A stretch of 64,000 bases of DNA from Hedera helix. Its lineage: Eukaryota; Streptophyta; Magnoliopsida; Apiales; Araliaceae. Shown piece after piece: positions 53,021-63,453 of the stretch; the first letter of the stretch is position 1, and each line of letters starts with the position of its first letter. Under the pieces are notes generated by a model. The model made no database searches, was not told the origin of the DNA, and saw nothing but the letters and a program-made list of their open reading frames with translations. Both the position numbers and the translations under genes were made by a program. The stretch spans positions 32,830,221-32,894,220 of the forward strand of contig OX359282.1 of assembly GCA_947179155.2 (NCBI GenBank), written 5' to 3'.

Positions 53021-53443
53021 GGGGCTGTTTGTTTAAATCTGAATGGGGGTCTGAATCTGAATCGGTAAGTGGCTGAATGGTTAAGTGCGTTTGTTTGGAA
53101 AAAAATTCGTCTGAATGGCTGAATCGGTCAGATGACGCGGCTGAATGGTTAAGGTCAGAATTTGTGGCTGAATGGTAGCTGAATGGAGAAAAAAAAATAA
53201 AAAAAAATAAAAATAAATAAAAATAAAAATAAAAAAAATAAAAAAAAATTATATTATGTAATATTAAATAAATTTACAACAACTTTGAATTTTTTCAGAG
53301 GGGTAAAATATTAAAAATATGTCATTCAGATCTTTCAGATATGTTAATTATCAAACAACTTTTTTCATTCAGATTCAGATTCAGCTCATTCAGATTCAGA
53401 TTCAGATTCAGATTCAGCTCATTCAATTTTTATCAAACACCCC
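53021..53443. mobile_element. Tourist-like (PIF/Harbinger) MITE
   Basis: 423 bp with ends GGGGCTGTTTGTTTAAATCT and, inverted, GGGGTGTTTGATAAAAATTG. TAA flanks both sides (53018-53020 and 53444-53446), the PIF/Harbinger target duplication. The inside carries repeated CTGAATGG on the left and ATTCAGATTCAG on the right, which are each other's complement, so much of it can fold. Confidence 0.88.
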
Positions 53444-53446
53444 TAA

Positions 53447-56186
53447 GTCTTGATCACATATATCTGTTAGGCAGCTGCCTCACTTGTTAGCCACTAAAGA
53501 AACATTCACCCAATTGTCATTAATAATTTATATATTATATCCCTAAAGTTGCCCTATTTCATGCAACGATCTATGCTAAGAGAATATATGTCTGTTCTTG
53601 TTTATATACGTTGAAATTGATTTATATTTTCATGGGTTGGATCAATAATCATTATAACAGAGTAACTAAGGATTGTAAGAGGGTAACCTCTCTTGTAAGT
53701 CGAGCGTAATATATATTTGAGTTTAAAAATTTATTAATGATCTGATCTTGTATTTGACTAATGTTTTGAGTTTTATGAGTTTGAATTCAAATTATTTGAT
53801 GTGTGAATTATTATAGAATGTGTAAAGTATCTGATAAATAATTATATTATCCAAATTATCATAACTTATCTCAACCAAGTTATTTTTTTAAAAAACGAAA
53901 TATTTTTTCTTAAAAAACTTATCTTAAAAATTTTATTAACCAAGTAGACATAACCAAAATTTGCTTAACCTGAATAACTTCGTGTGTGTTTTTTATTTTT
54001 TTATTCTTCTCTCTATATATATATTATCACTATCAAACAACACACATTAATTATATTGATCCATTCATTTTTGGATATAAAATTATTATTTGATTTCTTG
54101 AAGTCAATTAATTAAGATATTTTTAAATTTAAAATTGATATGAATTTCTTTAACTTTAGTCAATACAATGATAAATATTATAAACTATTGAAAAATGCTA
54201 CTTATTATAAGATTTATTATTTTATAATTTTTAATAAATTATTTTAATTTGAAAATTTAAAATATCTTAAATTAATTTTTAAAATTTAGTAATCATCATA
54301 TAATTTAAAACAAAAAAAAGTATATGATTTAAAGCTGCAATATCTAAACTATTGTAAACTTGGTCCGTTTTACTTGTTAATAATGCTTCCAAAACTATTA
54401 TTTACCAAGATTTGGTCTATTCTACTCAATTTCATTGTCCACAAGTTGTTACTTTATTACATTTGTTACGCTCAAATTATCACTCCCCCACAATTTCCCA
54501 AGGAATCAATTTTTATATCCAAATTTAAATAGCTTATACCTATCCTTTAATAATATGCTTTACAAAGTACATTTAATATGTTGTGCATCGAGGAACAAGT
54601 CTAACCACAAACCACTTCGTACTGCTGCACTGCAAACTTGTTAATAGATAATTATATAACAATTACCTATATCATCAAGGGAGCAACAAGAATCGTTAAA
54701 GGTATTACTAGGTCAATCCCCCGGAGAAATTCAAAACATGAAGTTGAAAAACCAGGTTCACATTAGTTCAGAGTTATTAATTTCATGGAGCAATATTCAA
54801 AACAATTTAAATTATCGATGTCAACACGTAGTAGTAATATAAAAAACCTAAAGAATTCAAAGACGAACGGATCTTGTATAGAATTTACGAGACAAATTAA
54901 TAATTCTCCAGTACTCTCTTAGTTGTACAATATTAGCAAGACAAACAGATTTGACGCTAGGGTTAAATTGGTTCGAACAATATAATTCTCGGAAGCCAAA
55001 ACAACATCATGTATATTTGGGTTTGGTGACTTATTAATATCTCGATTTTTGATTTATCTTATAATTTGGGTATCATGCATTTGACTCCAAATATTAGATT
55101 TTTAAAATGAGTCTAAAGTCTAGCATATAAAGACGTCAAATTATCTAACTCAAAACTAATTTGATGTGAGACAAGATATGTATTTTAACACTCCGTCACA
55201 TGGTGTATTAAGGGTTGCACATGAACTTCATGAATATAAGACTCGCACAAGATTAGCAAATCCAAAGAAGAGCTAGTAAACTACGAGCTATTTTTGGCCC
55301 AAGATAAGCAAGCCGAAGAGCCTTGAAAAGCTAGTTAACCACGAACTATTTTTAGTGCAATTGAGAAGTGGCTATATAAGCAAGCCTAGAGAAGAACCTT
55401 GACGAGCTAGCAAACCACGGGCTATTTTTGGTCTAATTGAGAATTGACTATTAGTTAATAAATGAATAATTTTGATCCGTAAGATGTGAAAGTAAGTTAA
55501 AATGAAGGTTATGAAAAAGTATTTAATTAGACTCAATAACAACTCGCTATGATACCATGCATATTAGATTTATGAATGGACCTAATTAAGTCTTAGAATA
55601 TAACAAAATAAAACTCCTAACTCAAAATCAATTTAGTTAAGAAAAGAATTTTTCCAAATTATTATATACTAGACATATTTTCTCAAATTATTCAATGTAT
55701 GACAAGATACATACTCTTAACACCAAATTATAATACTTAAGGTTAGATTGTTTAGTTACTGTATAAATCGATATTTAGTGTGTGAATTATTATAGAGTGT
55801 GTAAAACACATTAATAAATATATCTGACATGCAAGGCTAGCTACAATTTTATGAACCTGACTATTCTTCATATAAATTTTTTGTGTGATTAAACTAAACA
55901 AAATAATAGTAATAAACTATTTTTATTATATTACATAATTATTACATTACAAAATTCATTGCATTACACTAAAATTTTATTTCACAAACCAAACCCCACG
56001 TTAGAATAAGGAATAACTTATTGGAGTTGACAACACGTCTAATGCAGAATAAAAAAAATACAAAAAAAATATAGCTATCTCGATTAGCTCATATAATCAG
56101 GATCTATTTCGGAAAATCTTTTTCCTTTTCACAATCATGAGACGACTTGTTGGAATTAATCACTCTTATATATTTACTGCCTTAAT
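53447..56186. other. AT-rich intergenic DNA
   Basis: No supported gene. Bases 55255-55450 carry three degenerate copies of a unit containing GAGCTAG, AACCACG(A/G)(A/G)CTATTTTT and GCAAGCC. A related decayed block recurs near 55590-55720. Confidence 0.5.
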
Positions 56187-56905
56187 TAGGGATGACAATT
56201 TAAACATAAATTGATTCGAATTCGGCTGAACAACATCAAATCGACCGATTTTTATTCGAATCATTGGCCTTGCTGGCGCAGTTTTGGTGCAAATTTTTTA
56301 AATTTGGACCGGTGTGGTACAATTTTGGTATTTATCTCTGAAGCGATAGTGCACCGCATCACTTCTTGAACCGACAATACACTGGTCCTTGAATTGCTTT
56401 ATATATATACTTGTTTATTTTAATTATATCTCTACATTTTATAGTATTATTATTATTATTATTATTCTCATATAGTATTATATATAATCATAAAGTCACT
56501 TAAACGTATATTTTTATTATTTTTTACTTTTGCATATCAAAAGTTAATTTATGATCTCTTTATATATTAAATAATAACGTTAAAATTATCAAAATGTTAT
56601 CTTAATTTTATTTGAACATATATTTTTATATTTCTTGTGCTATTTTAATGAATGTTATTGTAAAGTTAGTTGTAAAAATTTTAAACTAATTTAATAAAAA
56701 TTAAGTCAAAAATATTTTTAATTTTTTTACCAATGTAAGCAGTATATAAATCGGCCGGTGTGATTTTAGTATAGAAAAATCTTAAACCGTTATTGGTGTG
56801 ATGTGCTTCCTGTTCAAGATTTTCTAAAACTGGTAGATTTTCTAAAACTGGTGTGATTCTAAATCACTGAAAAACTAAAATCGCACCGCAGCATTGCCAT
56901 CCCTG
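56187..56905. mobile_element. Nonautonomous hAT element, 719 bp
   Basis: Left end TAGGGATGACAAT, right end inverted CAGGGATGGCAAT. Flanks GCCTTAAT and ACCTTAAA share the central six bases, as expected of an aged 8 bp target duplication. Subterminal GGTGTGGT/GCACCGCA-type sequence is present at both sides. No transposase frame. Confidence 0.75.
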
Positions 56906-57469
56906 ACCTTAAACTACATAAACTTTGGAGTAGTCAATTGGTCAAATCAGAGCAAATTATACTTTTATCCAATATGATCTATCAAATGTGATACTGGATC
57001 AATGGTTTGATTCATTATGGAATAGATCATTGATTTGCCCTATAATCCACTTGATCCAACAATACAATTCAAGATCCAAATTAATCCATTTAAAAACAAT
57101 TATTTGTAAAATTATATTAATTTATAAAATATTATTATTTATAAATTCAGTACTTATACAATTACCCACAAAATTTACTAGCAGAAAAAACAAAAAAGTA
57201 TGACCTCACTACATTTATCTTAATAATTAAAAGTGGAGTCACATTTTTTTGTCTTTTCTGCGGGTAAGCATATCGGATAAGATTTGTGGGTAAGTCTAGG
57301 ATTTTCCTTATAAATTATATTAACTTATGAAATAATATCACTTAATCTCTCTAAACTTTTTATTTTCTCAATTTATTTATTTTTTTGAACTTTTTTTTCA
57401 CTATTTTTTTTCATTTTGTCTAAAAAGTTCATTTTTATGCACCAAACAATAGGCCTGAGTGAGCGAACC
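56906..57469. other. AT-rich spacer between hAT elements
   Basis: No gene seen. Confidence 0.6.
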
Positions 57470-57779
57470 TAGGGGTGTTCAATTGATTAAAATCGGATCG
57501 AATAGGTATCGAAATTATATAAAACTCAGTATCGATTATTTGGTTCATTATCGGATTTTATCCAAAAAAATCGATTATTATTAATATATTATTATTATTA
57601 TTATTATTTATTATTAATAATAGTAATTAAAAATATATATCTATATAGGAAACTAGTATAACCGGTTCAGTTTGATTAATACAATTTCTCAAAACTTCGA
57701 ATCAGTACCGAACCGGTCGATTCAGGCTAATTCGACATATCTTATATATCGAAAAAATTTAAAAAATTGCCCACCCTTA
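57470..57779. mobile_element. hAT MITE, 310 bp, perfect target duplication
   Basis: Ends TAGGGGTGTTCAATT and, inverted, TAAGGGTGGGCAATT. AGCGAACC is found directly on both sides (57462-57469 and 57780-57787), 8 of 8. The inside has TATCGA and CGAACCGG-type subterminal sequence. Confidence 0.92.
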
Positions 57780-57796
57780 AGCGAACCCCTCCTCCA

Positions 57797-57822
57797 CCCT
57801 CACCCTCACCCTCACCCTCACC
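57797..57822. repeat. (CACCCT)n short array
   Basis: Four hexamer units between two hAT elements. The next element inserted within or at the edge of this array. Confidence 0.9.
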
Positions 57823-58619
57823 TAGGCTTGCACATCAGGCCAGCCTGGCCTGGTCCGGCCTAGGCCTGGCAGGCTTTGGCAATTGACCAGGCCAGGCCAG
57901 GCCTTGACTTTCAGCCCTCCGAACCAGGCCAGGCCAGATTATTCATATAAAAACATGGCCTGTTGAGCCCGCAGGCCAGGCCGAACCAGGCCCCCACTAA
58001 ATGGCTGGACTTGGCCCAACACTCCACCAACGTGCAATGCAACACAGGTGGGTCCATCTTGGTTAAATTTTACCAAGGCCCAATTTTGGGGAGACTGTTT
58101 TGATGTCGTGCCCCTATTACTTTATTTATAGTCATAAAGTACTCTCAATTTCTTTTGAACAATCGATATGGGATGGCTTTAAAATTTCATCTTCCAGTTC
58201 TTCATCTTTCTTCTTCACAGAACCGGTACAGGGAGAGAGAGAGAGAGAGAGGTTCTTGTCTAGCGGCTGCTTTGCATGTCCAACATAAATTTCAGGATTC
58301 CAAATGCAGATCTCAAATCATATTGTTTGAAAGAACTCGTAAAATCTGTCCGAGTTCAGATTCATTATACCAAGAGTTTTGAAATGTATCACTCCCTCTG
58401 CAATACGCAGGAAACTTGGCTGAGAAAGGTGGATGAATAAATTAATTTAAGTATGATGAATAACTTAAATTTAGTGAATCATGTCAAATTTAGTGTGGCT
58501 TGGTAATCAAAAAGGAACTGACGATTTGTCAATAAGCAAGGAAAAAAAATGTTGCAAATTGAATTAAACAAATGAAGAATATACCTTTTGCCTTTTTGAG
58601 CTCTCTGGAGATGGATGCT

Positions 58620-58874
58620 TCAAATTGAATTAAACAAATGAAGAATATACCTTTTGCCTTTTTTAGCTTTTTGAGCTCTCTGAACAAAGCTTACTTGCTT
58701 GGAAGAAACTTTTGTAGTTCTATCTTCTATAACATCCCCTCCCTCTACTGACGTATTATTTGTCTCGGTTATGTTTTGAGATATAATGGGCATGATCTCA
58801 CGCAGCAAATTCGACAAGAAAGTTCCTTCATCACCTACTGCCTCCTGAGAATTAGCAGCATGAACTACTTCCAC
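58620..58874 (-). pseudogene. Captured coding fragment inside the hAT element
   Basis: An open frame of 84 residues on the minus strand, with a polar, non-repetitive composition unlike its AT-rich surroundings: GTFLSNLLREIMPIISQNIT, then EDRTTKVSSKQVSFVQRAQK. The FLSNLLREIMP helix faintly recalls C-terminal parts of plant BAG6-like ubiquitin-domain proteins, which I hold weakly. A splice donor (AAAAG then GTATAT) sits near 58643, so the true exon probably ends there. The exon end plus donor is duplicated in tandem at about 58556-58618. No start or upstream exon was found. Confidence 0.4.
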
Positions 58875-58985
58875 GTTCCCATTGGTGAGCTAATGGGCTG
58901 TCAAATGAGTGCAAGCGTTGAAGAGAAATGAGTGCAAGTGTTGAAGAGATTTGGAGAATAATGTTATTTTATGGTATGTTGCATA

Positions 58986-59028
58986 GTCCCACATCGCCTA
59001 GACACCTACCAAGTCTTGTCTGTAAATA
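58986..59028 (+). promoter_or_regulatory. snRNA-type USE motif with TATA-like box
   Basis: GTCCCACATCG at 58986-58996 (first base R) matches the plant snRNA upstream sequence element RTCCCACATCG. A TATA-like TGTAAATA lies at 59021-59028, about 33 bases centre to centre, the spacing known for Pol II snRNA genes. No snRNA sequence follows. LTRs of some plant retroelements also contain TCCCACAT-type sequence, so this may not be a snRNA promoter. Confidence 0.35.
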
Positions 59029-60522
59029 CAAGATTCTCACCCTTTATACCAACATAAGATGTAATGGGCTGGGTCATATTCACGTTGGTTTTGTGCTAGT
59101 GGCAGGCCAGGCTTTGGATAGATCGGGCCAGGTCAGGCTTTTTGGCAGGCCAGTCCAGGCCAGATTTAAGCAAAAAAAAGGGGGCCTGTTCGTAGCCTGC
59201 CAGGCCGGCCCGACCTGGCCCAGGCTTTTAGCAGGCCGAATTTTATCTAGGCCGGGCCCAGGCCGGACCAGGGCCAGGCTCCAGGCCGCAGGTCATTTGT
59301 GCATGTCTACCCTCACCCAACGCCCAAAACCCAAAAAAAAAAAAAAAAATTGTAAACAAAAATTCAGCCATATAATGAAATAAAAGAAAGCAAATCTCAA
59401 TTTCTAATTTGACTAATGCTACCAGTTGCCTTCTGTTGCACGTATTAGTTTATTCGTACGTTTTACGCAATAAATATCTACTCACTTCTTAATGTGTTTG
59501 AAAGAAAATCTAAGTTTTTCCAAACATCATATAGAGTTTGACTTTTTAAAATAAATATAAATATTTTTTAATTTAAATTTGACGTAATATATTTGTTTTG
59601 AAAAATAATAATTAATAATATTTTAAAAATAATATATGATATTTATAATTATGTTGATCTTCTACTATTTCAGAATAGAGGGGGTATTTTCCCTACACTA
59701 CAAAGTCTACAATGAAACTCAGAAATACCCTACTTTCTCGTTGGAATTGACTATTAAAGTAATTTATTTATTTATTTTAAAAGAAAAAAGAAAAAAGCTA
59801 CAAAATTAATTTAAACAATTTTATTTTTCTCAAAATAATCATATTGTGTTCGTTATACTCTTGTGGATAAAATTCAATTGTTTTATAAAATATTAAATTA
59901 CTGAAATATATTTTTGTGATTATTTGAATGCAAAATAAAATTCATTGTACGTGATGCTCCTTATTTTTTGCTAAACTTAGAAAACAACAAGGCTATCCCT
60001 GATCAAACAAAGTTGTCCAAATTTTTTAAAATTTTACGAATGTACTACAAATAAGTCTATAAGTTTGCATGGGAGATTAATTTACAAAAATTCAGCCATA
60101 TAATGAAATGCTCGAGGATAACCCAAAAAAAAAAACATCCAAATCATGTCCCCCAGGCAGATACCGATGGTCCATTTTCTTCTCATTACACGACAGAGTT
60201 GATTTAATGGGATATTTTTTGTTTTGGGGGTATCAGTGGACCAAATTAAATCAGATTTATGGTTTGATTCATTTTAAATATTAATTTAATGGATTAATTT
60301 GTTAAGGTATGACGTTATAGCAAAGTCTCATATTAAATTATAGAGAGAATTTCAAATGAGTAGATATAACCTATTTGTACAATATTTATTTTATATATAC
60401 GAACAATGTTAATATTACAACATATCATTAATAAATTATTTATGTTAGAACCTATTTTTATATTAATAACATGTCATTATCTTAATATCATTTATATTTA
60501 TACTATCAATGTATCAAATTTA

Positions 60523-60529
<7 letters not shown>

Positions 60530-60602
<73 letters not shown>
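60530..60602. repeat. (AT)n(GT)n compound microsatellite
   Basis: About 42 bases of AT units followed by about 30 bases of GT units. Confidence 0.95.
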
Positions 60603-60603
<1 letters not shown>

Positions 60604-61156
60604 ATTTTCATAAAAGAATATATCTTGTAATCAAACTTAACCAATATTCAATGAGTTAAACCGAACTCCCTGAGTTCGAATTTCAATTTTTACATAGACC
60701 AAATGTGATAAATAATTAAATAATAAAAATATCTTATTTTATTGTATAAAATTATAATTTTTTCATAATGAAAACTACATATTCAAAAAAGAAAGAGTAT
60801 CTGTACATCTTAAAATCTCTAGCTTTATTGTAAAAAGTCTTTCTATATATTTTTATTATATAAAATAAATGAATATGACTCCACTTTATTTCATTTTTAA
60901 CCTAAATGAGTGAGTCACACTTATTTATCTTATATACGGGTAAAAACGTGAATAAGTCTAATTTTTTTTTATTATAAGATTATAATTTTTTCATAATAAA
61001 GATGAAATAAGATGGGGTTTTACTCATTTATTTTATATACCAATAAAAAAAATAAGTAAATAAAAAAAATGAGTAAAAAAAATGAATAAACGTTAAAAGA
61101 CTCTAAAATATATATCAAAATTATATATTCACTGAAATTCTAACAAACTTTCCGTC

Positions 61157-61244
61157 TACGTGTCCAGTCCACGTGAAGCCCAGTCCATCGTCACGTGATT
61201 GGAACATCGTGGCAGCTTATGTGGCTAACATTTGGTATATAAAC
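61157..61244 (+). promoter_or_regulatory. ABRE, two G-boxes and a TATA box
   Basis: TACGTGTC (ABRE, 61157-61164), CACGTG at 61170-61175 and again at 61192-61197, then TATATAAAC at 61236-61244. CCAATAATAAG follows. G-box/ABRE pairs 40-80 bases upstream of a TATA box are the plan of many ABA- or light-responsive plant promoters (bZIP and bHLH sites). No ORF or splice-able exon was recognised in the next kilobase. Confidence 0.45.
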
Positions 61245-62050
61245 AATTCCAAATTCTGAACCAATAATAAGTAATAAGCTTTTTCAAATTATAAAATTAT
61301 TATTTATTTTTTAAAATTAATTTAATATATTTTTAAACTTAAAATTAATATAAATTTATTTAATTTTAATTAATGAAATAATAAAAATTATAAATTATTT
61401 TAAAAAATATTATTTTAATTTTAAATTTAAAAATATTTTAAATTAATTTTTTAAAAATAATAATATTATAATTTAAAACGAAAAGAACATATAATTATGT
61501 TAATTGTCGTCACGCGTATTATTCATCTGGAGAGTAATTATGATATATAATTAACTTTAAATAAATGTCATCTAAATTTTAATTTTTAATAAATATTTCT
61601 CGATCTTTTGAGTATTAGAAAAGAGAAAATCCCATCTAAAATTTTGTAAATTTAAGTTTAAAAAAGGGTTTTACTTTGCTCAAACATTTTCGACAGTAAA
61701 ATAAAATTAGAATCAATTTTACCCAAACTGCCTGTAAATTATTATTTTTACACCCTCAAATGCAAACAAACAACTTTATATTTTTAGATAAAATCATAAA
61801 ATTTTAATTTTTTAATAAATTATGTAATATTATTTATAATGATAAAATTTAGTTAATATTTTAACGCCAATAAAATTATTTTTTTTTTTTTGAAACTGTA
61901 AAATTGGTAACTTTTTATTGTAGGATGTAAAAACACTAGTTCATAGCCAATTCTTATATAATTTATTCCCAATAAAATAATGTAAATGCATTTGGAGGTC
62001 TTACTTTGAAAAGTATTTCATATTATACTTCTAAAAATGAAATTACATTA

Positions 62051-62470
62051 TCTATATATATTATAAAGCGTGCAACGTTTTGTAACTGTTTCTTTGGTGA
62101 TTTTGAGTCGCAAATACATGATAGAGTTTTATCTACTTTCCTCTCTGTTTCCTTATTTTCCTCTATGTTTTAGTTATTATTCTCTTTTATCTCTCACCAC
62201 TTTCCTCTCTCTTTTCTATATTTTATTTATTTCCCTATTTTTTCACTCTCACAGTTAATCTTCGTTTTCTTTTTCTCCTCTTTTTCATCCTACCGCTTGT
62301 ATTTTTTTTTCCATTTGTAATTTTATTTGTCACATAAAGCTCATAATTTTCATAAAGTTCCCTATTTTATTTTTCATCTTCAAAACTTTTTATCAACTCT
62401 AAAATTATAACAATAGTAAAAAATCCAACCATAAATTACATACATGCATAATGCGCGCGTAGTATGCTAG
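62051..62470 (+). mobile_element. Short nonautonomous Helitron, 420 bp
   Basis: Starts TCTATATATATTATAAAGCG after an A (62050) and ends ATGCTAG followed by T (62471). A GC-rich short stem (GCATA...TATGC, 62446-62467) lies just before CTAG. Pyrimidine-rich inside, no coding sequence. Confidence 0.65.
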
Positions 62471-62471
62471 T

Positions 62472-62526
<55 letters not shown>
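62472..62526. repeat. (TA)n microsatellite
   Basis: TA dinucleotide array just after the short Helitron. Confidence 0.95.
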
Positions 62527-62532
<6 letters not shown>

Positions 62533-63044
62533 AAGCATCCAACTTTTATAACTAGTTTTTAATATAATTGTGTCACAATTATATGATAATTAAGAATTTT
62601 ATTTGCTTTTCGCTCTCTTTTCTTATTTTTTCTTTATCATCCTATTTTTACTCACAATTAATTTACTGTTTCTTTTTCTCCTCTTTCATATTCTAATGTA
62701 TGTGTGTAATTTTATTTTCATATTTTTTCCTTATGCAATTTTATATGTCACATAATTTTATTTTTATTTTTTTTTCTTTTACAATTTTTTCCTCTAGCAT
62801 GTGTGTGTGAACATTAATATATTATAAAACGTGAGTATTTTTTAATTATTTTTAGTATAACTGAGACATTTTTTATCCTTAAAAAAATTAACTTATTTCA
62901 TTAATTTTATGCATGTTAAACAGTTATCAATTTCACAACTTTCCTCTTTTTTCTCCATCAGTCTCGATCAATTCACAGTTTACACTTGATTTTATTTTCT
63001 TCAACAATTTTTTTCTTCACACGCAGGACGCGTGTGGAAATTAG
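62527..63044 (+). mobile_element. Further Helitron copies, head to tail
   Basis: A related start (TTATATAAAGCATCCAACTTT near 62526) and another near 62815 (TTAATATATTATAAAACGTG) resemble the 62051 start. The unit ends at a perfect hairpin (CACACGC at 63018-63024 and GCGTGTG at 63030-63036, loop AGGAC) followed by GAAATTAG and T, a CTAG end with one change. Boundaries of the inner copies are uncertain. Confidence 0.6.
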
Positions 63045-63453
63045 TATATATAAAGTGAAAAAACTGGTATGAAATATTAGTATTTTATAAAAGTTAGTTG
63101 GCCCTTTGATTTTTGTTCATATATTGGTTTCTTGTTGGTATTTTTTAATTAATGATATGTTATGAAATATTACGTGAGTTTGTCATATAAAGAATAAATT
63201 TTATATTAATAATGTAACATATTAATGTAAAATTAATATAAACTTAAATATTTTTTCTTGAAAAGTTAACTTAAAAATAAATAAATAAGTGCGAAGGGCA
63301 TCCGATCAGCTTAACATTAGCTTCACTTTGTTTATACTGAAATATGTTAACGACATAAAAACTTATTCAGCAATTCTGATATACCAATTACATCTCTCCA
63401 TGAGATACCAGTTATATCTTCCCATTTTAATACTGTCTCATTATTTGTAGCAC

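Larger units (their letters stand above)
57823..59309. mobile_element. Nonautonomous hAT element with captured DNA, 1487 bp
   Basis: Left end TAGGCTTGCACATCAGGCC, right end inverted TAGACATGCACAAATGACC; 10 of the first 12 bases pair. CCCTCACC lies directly outside both ends (57815-57822 and 59310-59317), a perfect 8 bp target duplication. Dense AGGCCAGGCC/GGCCTGG subterminal repeats cover about 57840-58010 and 59100-59290, as in hAT elements where transposase binds such arrays. The middle contains a gene-like fragment on the minus strand and a promoter-like motif. No hAT transposase. A Pack-type capture is the best reading. Confidence 0.9.
59310..62050. other. AT-rich intergenic DNA
   Basis: No supported gene. 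A (AT)n(GT)n microsatellite lies at 60530-60602. A promoter-like cluster at 61157-61244 is listed separately. Confidence 0.55.

Noticed and set aside
55070..55720. A possible LTR pair at 55070-55210 and 55590-55720.
   Set aside because: Similarity is limited to short blocks (GACAAGATA, ATACTCTTAACAC), and no TG...CA ends, primer site or target duplication could be fixed.
57300..59400. A CRISPR-like reading of the regularly spaced GGCC repeats.
   Set aside because: The host is a plant; the repeats are irregular, lie at both ends of one hAT element in inverted sense, and are normal subterminal repeats.
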